DNA from: Pycnococcus provasolii | Taxonomy: Eukaryota > Chlorophyta > Pseudoscourfieldiophyceae > Pseudoscourfieldiales > Pycnococcaceae | Assembly (NCBI GenBank): GCA_938743325.2 | Contig: OW568876.1 | Location: 62,001-126,000, forward strand | Reading direction: 5' to 3' | Length of the DNA stretch: 64,000 nucleotides | Part shown: positions 27,991 through 38,443 of the stretch, in pieces | How positions within the stretch are numbered: the stretch's first letter is position 1 | How the letters are laid out: each line of letters starts with the position of its first letter | The notes under the pieces: generated by a model | Databases searched by the model: none | What the model saw: the letters and a program-made list of their open reading frames with translations, nothing else | What the model was told of the DNA's origin: nothing | Translations under genes and position numbers: made by a program

Positions 27991-28998
27991 ATGGCGGTCG
28001 TTGGTGGTTCTTCAAACTCGTTGAGTGGTAACAATAACTCCTCAAGCTCGTTGGTTACTTCGGGTACTAATCTCAGTGTGCCTCGCGTCGCGCTTGAGTG
28101 GTTCTCCGCCGGCGTGGGCTGCGCGCTCGCAGATACGCTCTTCAACCCGCTCGAGGTGCTGAAAGTGAGAAGACAGGTGTTGCTCTCGGGCGCGTCACCA
28201 GCAGCAGCAGCACCAGCAGCAGGAACGGGAGGAATGGGAGGAGGCGGCGCTCCATCCACGTACCAGCTTGCGTCGTCGCTCATGAGAAGCGAAGGCCTCG
28301 TCATGGGACTCTGGCAACCGGGCCTGCTTGCGACGTGGATGCGTGGACTCTCATACACGGGATTCCGCATAGGCCTATACCCCACCGTGCGTGACGCTGT
28401 GCAGCTTGACTCCGCGCCTCTTCTCGGGAGAATCCTCGCCGGTGGAATGACGGGTGCGATAGGTAGTGTTGTATTTAACCCGGTGGATGTGGTGCGCATA
28501 CGCATGCAGACGCCAAACCCACCCGCATCTACGTGGCAAGCCTTTGGCATCATCGCAAGAGAAGGGAGCGGCGGCAAAGGCTCGCTCTCCTCGTTATGGC
28601 GCGGCTGGCACGCATCCGCCGCGCGAGCAGCCACCTTGAGCGGATCGCAGCTTGCGACGTACGATAGCATCAAGAAGCCTTTGCGAGAAAATTTCGCCTT
28701 TCTGACAGATGCTCAGGGAAACGAAACGCCGCTGCTGCACTCGTTTGCGAGTTTGATGTCCGGATTCATTGCGCAGACGGTGACGATGCCGTTCGACACG
28801 ATGAAAACGCTCATCATGGCGGACCGAACGGGCAGCTCAAGTGTCGAGGTGATGCGTCGCGCGATGGTCGCAGGTGGCGGCGTGAGAGTGCTATTTGCCG
28901 GATACGTTCCGGCACTCGCGCGCCAAGGACCGGTTATGGTGGTTCAGATGCCGATCGTCGAGCAGCTGCGTAAGTGCGTTGGCCTTGACTACATGTAA
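27991..28998 (+). CDS. Mitochondrial carrier family protein
   Basis: This 335-residue solute carrier belongs to the mitochondrial inner-membrane family (MCF). Three tandem modules each carry the signature helix turn: NPLEVLKVR, NPVDVVRIRM and MPFDTMKT. Typical transmembrane glycine patterns (AGGMTGAIGSVVFNPVD) are present, as is WRGWHASAARA. Overall it looks like the dicarboxylate/UCP branch, but the substrate cannot be read from the sequence. I start at 27991. An in-frame ATG at 27925 would add a Ser/Arg-rich 22-residue extension that could be a presequence. A Ser/Asn-rich leader and an Ala/Gly loop after the first signature are lineage-specific. Intronless. Confidence 0.88.
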   Translation: MAVVGGSSNSLSGNNNSSSSLVTSGTNLSVPRVALEWFSAGVGCALADTLFNPLEVLKVRRQVLLSGASPAAAAPAAGTGGMGGGGAPSTYQLASSLMRSEGLVMGLWQPGLLATWMRGLSYTGFRIGLYPTVRDAVQLDSAPLLGRILAGGMTGAIGSVVFNPVDVVRIRMQTPNPPASTWQAFGIIAREGSGGKGSLSSLWRGWHASAARAATLSGSQLATYDSIKKPLRENFAFLTDAQGNETPLLHSFASLMSGFIAQTVTMPFDTMKTLIMADRTGSSSVEVMRRAMVAGGGVRVLFAGYVPALARQGPVMVVQMPIVEQLRKCVGLDYM

Positions 28999-29763
28999 TA
29001 AGAATGATATTATTTTATGCAACTTTTTAAGTTTTACATCCTTACATACGATACTAAGGTAGCTCACTCGCCTTGCAAGATGTTCCTGAATGCCAACGTT
29101 CATGTTCATGGCTCTTCCCCCTTAATCTTAGCTAACCCTAACCCTAACCCATACAGTACATACCTCCTGTAAAGTTACAGTACTGCGGTGAGGTTGCGCG
29201 TGGTCCTTACATAGGCTTCCTACTGTCCTGCATGGCATGATGGATCCCAGAGTGCAGATGACTGAGACCTTGGATCCAGGAAGATTCAAACTTGTACACA
29301 AAGAACAAGAGTGATACATAAAAAGTAGAGCATCCCTTCGCCTACCCTACTGTATTTTTCCACGGTAAAGTTTTACTCTTGCAGCGTTGAATGAGAGTTT
29401 AAGGTGACGCCCTCTTGGACTCTTGGTGAGCCTAACCTTAGGACTGGTTGCTCTTGAAGAACAGAACGCGGCCTTGAATTCTTGAAAGGGTTGAAACGGT
29501 GCAAGGAACCATCAGTCGCCAGGGCCTGTCCTTCGGCAAGTGGCAAGTTGAAGGTTGGGTTTTTGATTTTAACTGACAGACGGACATTTCACTGTTGGTA
29601 GTGACTACGATAGTGACTGGCCTCGGCCTCCATCAACTTCTTACTGTAAGGTTATATCTTTTTTTATTTGTCTTGCTTGTTCCTTGGAAGCAGCTCAACC
29701 TTGGCTTTTGGTTTTTATCGTATACTGCTAGTCTTCTTTTAAAAGACGTTCTTAAGGTTCCCC
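28999..29763. other. Intergenic region between carrier and SPATA7-like gene
   Basis: I see no gene. The stretch is lower in GC. It carries a short CCCTAA tract at 29133-29150 and a T-rich segment (29640-29750) just before the next start codon, probably promoter and 5' UTR. Confidence 0.5.
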
Positions 29764-30680
29764 ATGATTCCCGACGAGAGGTCGCTCGGGGGGAGAAATG
29801 CCATCGAGCTGGAACACCTCAACATGAGAAACAAGATTGTTGGCGCGCGTGCCATGGTCAACAGCCGAGCAGCCAAGCAGGCGGCAAAACCGGGAAAGAA
29901 GAAGGTGTACAAAGACCCGTTCGCCGAAGTGCGAGAGGTACGTCATTATTTCAAAAACAAAACTTTTCACACACAAAACAAAAAACATGTTTTCGCAGCA
30001 TACTCACCTCACCAAACCAATACTACGAAACACGTATTGCACGAAACCTGCGACAGACGTACCGAAGAGTGGCGGCCGTTCAAACGTCAGCCGCCTCGGC
30101 GATGATGACCTCACCACCCAAGTCGTACGGCATGGCGGACGTAATCAGCTCAAACAGGCGCACGAAGCGAGCGTACGCAGACCGCAAGACGCTTGACCAC
30201 GCCGTGAACATCTACCACCTGCACCGCCGCATGGACAACATGGGATCCGTCACAGAGCGAAAAAAGAACCGCTTCGACGCTTCCGTCTACCCGTCCATGA
30301 TTCGCCGCGAGTCGCGACGCGGGCCGAAACTTCACCTGCAACCTCTGGATGCGCTCACCCATAAGGGACCCAAGGTGCAGCACCTGCCACGCCCGTCGAC
30401 GAGCGGCGCCGCACGGCCGGGCGTGCCGTCACCTCGCAAGAGCGTCGAGCGACCTCGCACCGCACCTCCCGCGCGAACCAGCTTCGACGGCGCCAGCGGC
30501 GTCGACCTGTACGAGCAGTTCAAGCTCGCGCTCATGGACGAGATTATCGAAAACAGGCTGTACGAGGAGAGCAAGATTCAAGCGCTGTTCCGCAGGTATC
30601 TCAAGCACAACTCCTCGAGCACGCACGCGCACCTCCTGCGCGCCATCGCCGACATCAAGAGCGACCTCGACGTCGCGTGA
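29764..30680 (+). CDS. SPATA7-like (HSD3) ciliary protein, two exons
   Basis: This predicted 265-residue protein resembles SPATA7, which works at the ciliary transition zone. Exon 1 is 29764-29937 and exon 2 is 30057-30680, joined in phase 0 across a 119-bp intron (GTACGT...ACAG). The N-terminus HLNMRNKIVGARAMVNSRAA matches the SPATA7 pattern around HYNKILSAKAAVD. The C-terminus, LYEQFKLALMDEIIENRLYE followed by LFRRYLKHN and LLRAIADIKSDLD, matches the conserved SPATA7 end (EDVTDEIL, LFERHIKQN, HLLHVLKVDLG). The middle is a basic, proline-rich linker. The assignment rests on these two blocks from memory, and an alignment would settle it. Convergent with FtsZ2. Confidence 0.6.
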
Positions 30681-30910
30681 AGATGACTGCCATCTTTTTT
30701 CCTTTTTGCATCCGCGAATTCGGCACACGAACCAAAACCAACCACGAATCCAAGAAAAAAATAATTTCGAACAACAACAGTAACCGAAGAAAAACAACGT
30801 TTTTGGAAAAACAACACGACGCGAGTTACGAGTTACCGACAAGAGCCTCTCCTCCGCCGCTCGTGCTCGCTTCGTGGCAGACGCCATCCGCCGCGCGGCG
30901 ATCACTGCGC

Positions 30911-32143
30911 TCAGTTGCGTCTGCGGAGGAAGGACGGAATTTCGACGGTGGAGCCCATGGTGTCCGCGAGGTTCTGCCCCATGTACTGGTTCGACGCAGG
31001 GTTCGGCGCGTAGTCGTCCGCCATCCCGCCAATACCGCCGGGTGAGTCGATGCCGCCGAAGCCCGTGGCGATGAGCGTGATGGAAACCTCGCCCTCGAGC
31101 TCCGGGTCGATCACCGCGCCGAAGATGAGGTTGGCGTTCGGGTCGACGAGGTCGTAGATCACCTCCGCCGCCTCGTTCACCTCGAAAAGCGTGAGGTCCG
31201 AGCCTCCGGTGATGTTCCAGACGATACCCGTCGCACGCTCGATGCCAACCTCAAGGAGCGGGCTGGAGATGGCCATGATGGCGGCGTTGCGCGCGCGATC
31301 CTTCCCGCTCGCGACGCCCATGCCCATCAGAGACGATCCGGCGTTTGCCATGACGGCGCGCACGTCGGCAAAGTCGACGTTGATGAGACCGGGCAAGGTG
31401 ATGATGTCGGAGATACCGCGAACGCCTTGGCGAAGGATGTCGTCGGCGATTCGGAACGCCTCGGTGACGGGCGTGTTCTTCTCCACCGCGCTGAGCAGCT
31501 TGTCGTTGGGAATGACGATGAGCGTGTCCACGCACGCCTGCAGGTGGTTGACAGCCTCCGTCGCCTGGATCGTGCGGCGCCGACCCTCGAAGCTGAACGG
31601 CAGCGTCACGATACCCACCGTCAGAACGCCAGCCTCCTTGGCGATGGAGGCGACGATAGGGGCCGCGCCGCTTCCCGTGCCACCTCCCATGCCCGCCGTC
31701 ACGAACACCATGTCGGAGCCTGCGACCATGTCCTCGATGACGTCTCGCGACTCCTTCGCTGCGCGCTCTCCAATCTCCGGGTTTCCTCCCGCGCCAAGAC
31801 CTCGCGTGAGCTTGGAGCCGAGTTGCACGCATTTCTCCGGCGGCAGGGCGCTCGAGTCGAGCGCCTGCGCGTCCGTGTTAACGACCCAGAACTCGATACC
31901 CATCGGGTCACCCGCGACCATGCGGTTGACGGCGTTGGACCCGCCTCCGCCGACTCCAATCACCTTGATGTTTGCGCTGTCATACTGCGGGGAGAAGCTC
32001 GCCTGCGCCATTACCTTCACCTGATGCCTGGTGCGCGACGACCGGTGCGCAGCGACCGAGGCAGCTGGCCGCGCCTTAAGGGAGAGCTTATGGCAAGGTT
32101 GCGCCCTTGCGTTGTGAAGTGAGTTGCTCATGGTGAAAGCCAT
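30911..32143 (-). CDS. FTSZ2: Plastid division protein FtsZ2
   Basis: This tubulin-like GTPase forms the stromal Z-ring of the dividing chloroplast. Residues 1-45 are a Ser/Arg/Ala-rich transit peptide without a hydrophobic signal, ending near [10 protein letters not shown]. The FtsZ core follows: [17 protein letters not shown], the GTP-binding signature [13 protein letters not shown], and the T7 loop [20 protein letters not shown]. The protein ends [11 protein letters not shown], the C-terminal conserved peptide that green-lineage FtsZ2 keeps (for ARC6 docking) and FtsZ1 lacks. Length (410 aa) is normal. Intronless. Confidence 0.93.
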   Translation of the reverse strand: MAFTMSNSLHNARAQPCHKLSLKARPAASVAAHRSSRTRHQVKVMAQASFSPQYDSANIKVIGVGGGGSNAVNRMVAGDPMGIEFWVVNTDAQALDSSALPPEKCVQLGSKLTRGLGAGGNPEIGERAAKESRDVIEDMVAGSDMVFVTAGMGGGTGSGAAPIVASIAKEAGVLTVGIVTLPFSFEGRRRTIQATEAVNHLQACVDTLIVIPNDKLLSAVEKNTPVTEAFRIADDILRQGVRGISDIITLPGLINVDFADVRAVMANAGSSLMGMGVASGKDRARNAAIMAISSPLLEVGIERATGIVWNITGGSDLTLFEVNEAAEVIYDLVDPNANLIFGAVIDPELEGEVSITLIATGFGGIDSPGGIGGMADDYAPNPASNQYMGQNLADTMGSTVEIPSFLRRRN

Positions 32144-32950
32144 ATGAACTGTATGGTGTATTCAAGTGCTATGGCCGCTATCCTGCCTGTGCTTAACTTG
32201 TGCCCTCACTTGCGGAGTGATGCGTGCCCGGAGAGGAGAGCGAGGGGGAGATATTGTTGATGGAGGAGAGGAGGAGCGACGGGTTCCCCGGGGGCGGCCA
32301 GAACGAAATACTCCCTGCCCTGCCCTGCAGCTCTGAGGTCTGAGGAGAGAAGAAAGAAGTTCACGCGCGAGAGGAGAGGAGAGAGACGTGCAAAACAACA
32401 CAACACGCACGGCAGGCTGCAAGATCGCAGCGATAAACTAATTTTAGTTTAGCGCGCGCAAATGCAAATGCAAATGCAAATGCAAAGGAGGAAACGAACC
32501 CTTTCGCAGTTCGCGCAGGAAAATGCAAAAAAACAAAGGAAAAAAAAAAAAAGGAAAATGCGAAGAAAACGAAAACAACCGGGCGCACTACCCTATTCTT
32601 ACCGAACGAGTTGAACGAGTTGATGAACCAGGCACCCTGCATTCATTGGTCGCATGGAAAACCCGAGAACAAACGTGAAACGTCGTTGCACTGTTCCAGT
32701 CGTTCATCCATGCGTGTATCCCCACTCCAGTGCTGGGCAGGCCGCGAGCGCTGGCCCTGACGTTACGACGCTCGTCGCAAGGCTAGGAGGATGCGTGTAC
32801 GAATGATGACTTCTAGCAATCGCAGCTAAGTATTATTACAGGCAGCCACGCCACGATCCGCAGCTGTCACCTAACCATAGGTGGGCTGCTTCCTTTCACG
32901 TGACTACTATTGCATCCTTTTCGTTTGTTCAAGTGCACGATGTCAGAGAA
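32144..32950. other. Intergenic region upstream of FtsZ2
   Basis: No gene is supported. It holds AAATGC hexamer repeats (32459-32484), an A-rich tract (32526-32552) and purine-rich sequence close to FtsZ2. These are probably promoter and 5' UTR of FtsZ2 and the 3' flank of tubulin cofactor A. Confidence 0.5.
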
Positions 32951-33443
32951 TCAGGCTTCCGCCTGTGCGGCACTCGCAGCGTCGATGGTTTCGTTCGCTA
33001 TTTTCACCTCCTCCGCTTCCGCGAATTCGTCACCCTCAAAGTCGCTCTGTGTATGCCCGTTCGTGGATTTTATCGTAGTTTTTGTTTTGTTGTGTGGTGT
33101 GGATTTTGGAAAGACGTGAGCATACTACTTGATGGGATGGGCATATCACTCCCACACCCCGCGTATACGTTTGAATCAAAAGGCACGCACGTACCATGAG
33201 TAGCTGTAGGTCTCCGAGTGCGCTTTCGAGTCTTTGCTTGACGTCCGGAATCATCATGGACGCTTCTGCGAGTACGTTCTCTTGGTGTTTGACGTCGTGT
33301 ACATCCGCCGACGCGGCTTTCATGGATTCGAGTTTATTCGTTTCCTTGATAATTTCGGCACTGTAGGAGGACAGGTCTTTCACGAGTCGCTTGACCGAAC
33401 TGGTCTTGATGCGAAGCTCTTTGAAGGCAGATGCGTCGGACAT
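32951..33443 (-). CDS. TBCA: Tubulin-binding cofactor A, two exons
   Basis: TBCA is a small helical chaperone that captures beta-tubulin during tubulin folding. Exon 1 (33443-33195) encodes 83 residues: LRIKTSSVKRLVKDLSSYSA, then VKHQENVLAEASMMIPDVKQRLESALGDLQLLM, the family signature. The donor is ATG|GTACGT. Exon 2 (33046-32951) follows ACACAG and encodes SDFEGDEFAEAEEVKIANET and a short tail to TGA. The 148-bp intron joins in phase 0. The 114-residue product fits the usual 105-115. Reading exon 1 through the intron gives a spurious 151-residue frame. The start at 33443 is the Met directly ahead of the conserved region. Confidence 0.9.
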
Positions 33444-33983
33444 TATTATCGTAGGATCGGAGATGCGACTCAATAATGGCGCAGGCTTCAATGATGAATG
33501 GCGCGGCGAAAAAGAAAGCTTCTTCGAAGTTTAGGGGACGCGGGAACCGCCGAACGGCCGAAGGGGAAGGGAAGGCCGAAGGAAGAACCAACCCGGTATT
33601 TTTTGTGCCCGGAGATCACCCTAACCCTAACCACGAAAACCCTAACCCTAACCCTAACCCTAACCCTAACCCTAACCCTAACATGAAAACCCTATCGTAA
33701 ACTACAACACCCAGGTAAACTACATACAACACCCAGCCGGACTGGTCTGGTAGAGAACTACGGTACTCCGGAGCCTCCCCCGTCCTGCTGACCCCGGGGG
33801 CTTATTCCCGCGGAACCCACACACCACCAGTGCAGGCCGTCAGACCAGACACCTCGTGGCCCCCCCTCCCCCCTTCCCCTCCCTCTTTCTCCCTCGAGTG
33901 TTTCTTGCGACGGCCGCGTTCTGCTCGTCCTGGCCCTTGGTGCAAGGCATTTATTTTGTCATCTATCTCCGCCGTCAGGTCAG
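33444..33983. other. Divergent promoter spacer with CCCTAA array
   Basis: This spacer separates the divergent TBCA and PH-like genes. It has an interstitial telomere-like array at 33619-33682 (CCCTAACCCTAACC, a short break, then about seven more units) and a C/T-rich tract near 33855-33895 close to the plus-strand gene. No reading frame here is convincing. Confidence 0.6.
33619..33682. repeat. Interstitial CCCTAA array
   Basis: Perfect hexamer repeats, interrupted once, lie about 175 bases upstream of the TBCA start codon. Confidence 0.9.
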
Positions 33984-34999
33984 TTGTCAGTCATGGGCGC
34001 CGGGTCATCTGCGGCCGCCTCCAACGGTGCGGGGGGGGCCACATCTGTGCAGTCTGCTGGTCCCACATCGGGCTCATCAGGCGACGTTGGAGAAAACTAC
34101 TCGAAGTACGAGTCGCCGTTTGACGCGGGCAACGGAAGTACGCACTTCCTCATGATCCCGATAGAGTCAACCATGAAGACGGTACGTACGCTGTGCTTGT
34201 GCTGTGCTTGTGCTTGTGATGCGTGTGTCTCGGTGTACATCGTTTGCTTGAGGTGGCGTTGTTGTTTGCGCCGTCGGGACCCTCCTTCCTTTCAACGGGG
34301 GTTTCTTGGGATGATGTCCAACGTCGGAAGGACGATATGCACTTACAAGCCTCGCAACACACACACACCACTGAATGCCACTGATGACGCTGCAACTACA
34401 CGTAGCGCTCGAGCATGGTCGTGCTTGAGGTGAACTCAACTGGGTTTCGACTGCTTCGGCCGCTCACAAACGAGCCCCTCTACGAGTTCCTGTACCCGCA
34501 GATTCACAGCTGGGTGAGCCACGAGACGCGCTTCGGCTTTCGATTCTACGACAAGTCCAAAAAGCTGCACTACTTCACCTTCCTCTTCAAATTCCCTGAC
34601 GGTGGCAAGGCGTCCACCGCCCTTCTTGACACAATCCACGGCAGTGTGCAAGATATCTTGCAGGAACGCCTCAGCAAGGCGATGGGAGAGGAGCAGTTTA
34701 AGCAGTTTCTCACGTCTTTCGAAAACACAATCTTAGACGAACAGCTACCTCTGCTGAGAGAAACGACGCAGACCAACTACTTCTCCAGCGAACAAGCATA
34801 CCAGGTCGTGTGCAAGGTGAAAGACGTGTTCAGCCGCGTCGATGCCGCGGTATTGTTTCATAAGGCCATCACGGACCAGACGAGATACAGCAGAATCCTT
34901 GACGCGTTCGACGACGATCTCGAACGTCAGAACGTGTGGCAGCGCGTTGATGAGGCGAAAAAGGCTAAGTCTCGTACGCTGAAGGCTGTATCGTCGTGA
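33984..34999 (+). CDS. PH/PTB-fold-like domain protein, two exons
   Basis: I cannot name this gene. Exon 1 (33984-34181) ends ATGAAGACG before GTACGT; exon 2 (34406-34999) begins CGCTCGAGCATG after CGTAG, giving 263 residues in phase 0 across a 224-bp intron. The first 45 residues are Gly/Ser/Ala-rich; MGAGSS could be an N-myristoylation site if translation starts at the second ATG (33993). The middle, VVLEVNSTGFRLLRPLTNEP, EFLYPQIHSWVSHETRFGF and LHYFTFLFKFPDG, has the strand pattern of a PH/PTB/FERM-C fold. The rest is helical and highly charged. A membrane- or cytoskeleton-associated adaptor is a guess. Confidence 0.65.
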
Positions 35000-35042
35000 G
35001 GGTGTAATTCAATAACTACTAAACTTGAGAGTTGTCTCATCT

Positions 35043-36227
35043 TTACAGTGATAAGTCACATCCACGAAAGGCTTCGAGGATCGTGCCAACGGCGAGCGTA
35101 AGCTCATCCGCGAGGGAGTCGAGCTTAGGTGACGACCCCGCCGTCTCGCTCTTCACCACGCGCTGTGCTTGCGCAACCAGAGCAAGCATCTCCCTCAGCT
35201 GCTTCATCACAAGAGCCACACTCTCGTCCTTGCTGAGCTGAGCAAGTCCAAGAACATCTTCCCGTAGCGATGCCCTGCAGAGACTTGCAGCCGCGCGTGC
35301 TCCGTACGATGCCGCCACAGCGTCGCAAGCGCCAGGTTGCCGAGACGGAGACTCTTTTAGCTGCTTTGCCAACGCACGAGGTGCGCACATCGCTGCCGCG
35401 CATGCGGGGTCCCAGCTGCCACGAGTAAAGACGTTGCTCGATCGCCACGACAGACTCTGTTCACATTTCGTGGCAAAGTCGCGGTACGCGAGAATGCGAG
35501 CGATCGCCGCGGCGCCGTCGCCCACCGCTGGCTCGCTCGACAGAGCTGCGGCAAGCGGCGTGCTCACGAACGGCTTCATGCGGTCGTCGTCGCTCGTGCT
35601 GACATCGAGCCTGTGCGGCTCGAGGCGAACGACGTACGCAAGCACTCTTCCGATGTCAGCGCACAGAACGACAATCAAGGCGGTGAAGGTGGAGCGGAAC
35701 GGACCGCGGCCTAGAAGTGTGCTCGCTGCGCCCACTGCCAGGGCACACACAAGTGCCTCACGCGCCGCCGATGGAAGCGACGCCTTGACATGCCTCCAAC
35801 GTGAGACGTTCACAACGGGAACGTGAGCGCAAGATAGGTGCGCACGGCGTCGATAAAACCAAAGCAGGCACGCCGCAGCACCTGCCCGCGGGTGCGCAGA
35901 CGCAGCGGCGCCCGCAAGCGCCCCCGTGGTACATGTCGCCATTGCATAGATGACTTGGCGCACGACTGGTAGAACGACGTTCAGGAGTTTCGGCGGAGAT
36001 TGACGCGACGGGCGTCGCCAGGCGTCGGCGACAAGACGCCAGAGCGCGCAGGAGAGCGGAATTTGTGAGAGAGCGAAGAACAGCGACGCGAAGAGCGAGT
36101 CCCAACTCCAGTGAAGGAGGTGAGTCCCAAGGCTCGCCACGAAGGCGAAGCCGGACTGCCAGAAGAGCAGGCCGACGAACAGCCACGCCTGCTGCGACGA
36201 AACGAGCGACGACAAGGACATGGCCAA
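35043..36227 (-). CDS. NDC1-like multi-pass membrane protein
   Basis: This 394-residue protein has five to six hydrophobic segments in its N-terminal 210 residues (for example AWLFVGLLFWQSGFAFVASL and FTALIVVLCADIGRVLAYVV). A soluble helical C-terminal half contains ILAYRDFATKCEQSLSW, then NVFTRGSWDPACAAAM. That topology and the ALxDLAxx...R..lF......W-like block are reminiscent of NDC1, the transmembrane nucleoporin that anchors nuclear pores and spindle pole bodies. Similarity is weak, and an unrelated membrane protein is possible. Convergent with the PH-like gene, with only 43 bases between stop codons. Confidence 0.5.
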   Translation of the reverse strand: MAMSLSSLVSSQQAWLFVGLLFWQSGFAFVASLGTHLLHWSWDSLFASLFFALSQIPLSCALWRLVADAWRRPSRQSPPKLLNVVLPVVRQVIYAMATCTTGALAGAAASAHPRAGAAACLLWFYRRRAHLSCAHVPVVNVSRWRHVKASLPSAAREALVCALAVGAASTLLGRGPFRSTFTALIVVLCADIGRVLAYVVRLEPHRLDVSTSDDDRMKPFVSTPLAAALSSEPAVGDGAAAIARILAYRDFATKCEQSLSWRSSNVFTRGSWDPACAAAMCAPRALAKQLKESPSRQPGACDAVAASYGARAAASLCRASLREDVLGLAQLSKDESVALVMKQLREMLALVAQAQRVVKSETAGSSPKLDSLADELTLAVGTILEAFRGCDLSL

Positions 36228-36350
36228 GACTTCTCGGCGGCGCAGAGTGCACTGAGGAGGGGGAGAATGGAAGGGGAGGGGAAGGAAGGCGCGAAATCTC
36301 CCTCAAATGGGTTCTCGGGGTTGAGGCTGGAATGTTGAGTTATGCTCACT

Positions 36351-38003
36351 TTACAAATCGCGCGCCAACGCTCTCAGCAGAGCGCCTTGCCAGTGCTCCA
36401 CCGCAACCACGGCGTCGTCCTCCACCTCGTCGTCGCCTGCGCTCAAGTACGCCGCGTGCACGGCGCAGCCCAGCGCGACCGCCTCGTCCGGGTTCACGGT
36501 CGACCGAGGACTCACGCCCATGCTCGCCTCGACGAAGGCGCGCACGCTCGGCGCCTTCGTCGCACCACCGACGAGGATCACCTCGTCCACGGGAGGTAGA
36601 CTCTCTTGATTACGCCGGCGCTTCTTGCTCTCCTCCTGTGCACGTCTCGCCTTCTCCAAGTCGATGTGCGCTTGCGCGCATGCCAGCTCCAGCGGCTTCG
36701 CCATGCGCCGAAAGCACGGCTCCCACGCCACCTCGGCGTCCGCGCGATGCAGCCGTGCCATCGCCGGCGCTGGCGCACCTGGGCCGAGCGCCTTTTCGAC
36801 AGCAGCGGCGACGTCCACCTCATCTGCGTCACTTAGCGCCACCTTGACCGCCTGTGCCGCCTGTGTCAGCGCGCCGGTGCCGAGCCCGCGCGAGACGTAC
36901 TTAGGCCAGAGCAGCTTGCACAGGGAGGCGTCTAAGTCGTCGCCTCCGAGCTGCGAGTCGCCTCCCGTGGATCGCACCTCCACCGTGCCGCCACCCACGT
37001 CGAGAACGCTCACGTCGAATGTTCCCCCTCCGAGATCGAACACCAGAACAGATGCACCATCTGTGAACAGCGGGTCGTCGTCGTCGTCATAGTCGTCAAA
37101 GTCTTCTTCTTCGTCATCGTCATCCTCCTGTGATGACACAGCCCTTCGCGCCTTACGTCGTGCCTGCTCACGAAGACGACGTCGACTTGCACTCGAGCGC
37201 ACCTCGAACGCCAGAGCGGCTGCGAGAGGCTCGCGCAGAAGCTTGCAGCCCGTGATCCCCGCCATGCTGGCGGCGTCCAGCGTCGCGGCACGCTGCGCAC
37301 GATCGAAGTACGCAGGAACGCCAATAACGGCACGCGTGATCCGAATGGCTTCCGGCTCAACTTCCTCCGACTCTGCGATGGCGTTCTCGCGTTCCTGCAG
37401 CACCGCCTCCGCCGCATCGAGCAGAGCACGCAGCACGTGCGCAGAAACCTCCTCGGGTGGCGTGTAACCTCGCTCATCAGCGGCGTTCGCGACGACGAGC
37501 CCGTCGCTGTCCTCCTCTACGAGAACGTCGTAGGCAACTTGGGAGGCGGCAACGTCGTTTCGGACAAGCCACGCGGAGTCACGAGCAACGTTCGTAGGCA
37601 GGTGTTCCGTTGACGCGGCGGCTGAGGCAGCGGCGGCGCCCTTCTTCTTCCTCGCCTTGGACGCGTCGACAGATCGCCCTATGAAGCGCTTCACGGAGTG
37701 AAAGCTATTTGGTCGGTTTAGTGCCGCTTCACCCACGCGTACGACACCGTCGTCTCCGTATGCGACGACGCTCGGCATGGTCTTGGCGTTTCGTGGCGGC
37801 AGCGGGATGATGAACGGCTCTCCGGTTGTCTCGTGCAGAGCCGCGACGCAGCTGTTGGTTGTTCCCAGGTCGATACCCACTGCAACCTCCCTCTCGACAA
37901 CTGCACGCACGCATACGACACGACGCGTGCAGCTGGTCCACCTAAACGGAACGCGACCAGAAAGGCGCCGTACGACTCTTGAGGTGTTCCGGCCGGCTTT
38001 CAT
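36351..38003 (-). CDS. Plastid-type Hsp70-like ATPase without substrate-binding domain
   Basis: This 550-residue protein has an Hsp70 nucleotide-binding domain only. Residues 1-38 are Arg/Ser-rich, like a transit peptide. Then come AVGIDLGTTNSCVAALHE (phosphate 1), AVIGVPAYFDRAQRAAT, LVFDLGGGTFDVSVLDV (phosphate 2) and DEVILVGGATKAPSVR (adenosine motif). An acidic insert (SQEDDDDEEEDFDDYDDDDD) and a basic insert interrupt lobe I/II, and an Ala/Lys loop follows KRFIGRSV. The frame ends about 70 residues after the adenosine motif, so the beta-sandwich and lid are missing. HSPA13/STCH in animals is similarly reduced. The role may be regulatory rather than folding. Its 5' end overlaps a membrane microprotein frame. 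Confidence 0.82.
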   Translation of the reverse strand: MKAGRNTSRVVRRLSGRVPFRWTSCTRRVVCVRAVVEREVAVGIDLGTTNSCVAALHETTGEPFIIPLPPRNAKTMPSVVAYGDDGVVRVGEAALNRPNSFHSVKRFIGRSVDASKARKKKGAAAASAAASTEHLPTNVARDSAWLVRNDVAASQVAYDVLVEEDSDGLVVANAADERGYTPPEEVSAHVLRALLDAAEAVLQERENAIAESEEVEPEAIRITRAVIGVPAYFDRAQRAATLDAASMAGITGCKLLREPLAAALAFEVRSSASRRRLREQARRKARRAVSSQEDDDDEEEDFDDYDDDDDPLFTDGASVLVFDLGGGTFDVSVLDVGGGTVEVRSTGGDSQLGGDDLDASLCKLLWPKYVSRGLGTGALTQAAQAVKVALSDADEVDVAAAVEKALGPGAPAPAMARLHRADAEVAWEPCFRRMAKPLELACAQAHIDLEKARRAQEESKKRRRNQESLPPVDEVILVGGATKAPSVRAFVEASMGVSPRSTVNPDEAVALGCAVHAAYLSAGDDEVEDDAVVAVEHWQGALLRALARDL

Positions 38004-38202
38004 GAGCGAAAAAGATGCGGTAGCTGAAGTACAGTGTGGCGGTCACGAGTCCGAGCACGACGACGCCTGTATGCTTGTCCACGTCGGCCCCTCCCGCAGC
38101 GGACCCTTTCGCCGCCTTCGCAGCCAGGAATTCCTTCTTCGCCTCGTCGCGCGCGCGTTGCCAGCTGTCGATGCAAAAACGTGCGGCGAACGTGCGCTTC
38201 AT
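37942..38202 (-). CDS. Small single-pass membrane protein overlapping the Hsp70-like gene
   Basis: This 86-residue frame starts MKRTFAARFCIDSWQRARDE, is Ala/Lys-rich, then has one transmembrane helix (TGVVVLGLVTATLYFSYRIF) and a short basic tail. It overlaps the Hsp70-like start codon by 62 bases on the same strand in a different frame. Either the two are made from one dicistronic transcript, or an intron alters the end of this frame. I recognise no family; the size and topology fit small mitochondrial or ER membrane proteins. Confidence 0.45.
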   Translation of the reverse strand: MKRTFAARFCIDSWQRARDEAKKEFLAAKAAKGSAAGGADVDKHTGVVVLGLVTATLYFSYRIFFAHESRPEHLKSRTAPFWSRSV

Positions 38203-38443
38203 GCAACAACAAAAAAAGAAGTGCCAGACACAAAAAAAGTGTGCGGCGTGGAAATGATGACGCCGAAAGGGAAAGGGAAGGGACGAGCCGCCGGAGGGGA
38301 GGGGAAGAGGCGAGCGAACCAAACAAAATGAGCTTGAGATGATTTCGGGGTTTTGGATTGACCTGGCTTTTTTTGGATAAGATGTTTCAGTAAAGTTTTA
38401 TTCACGAGATACGTTACAGCTACCTTAGTTGTATGTGCAATTA

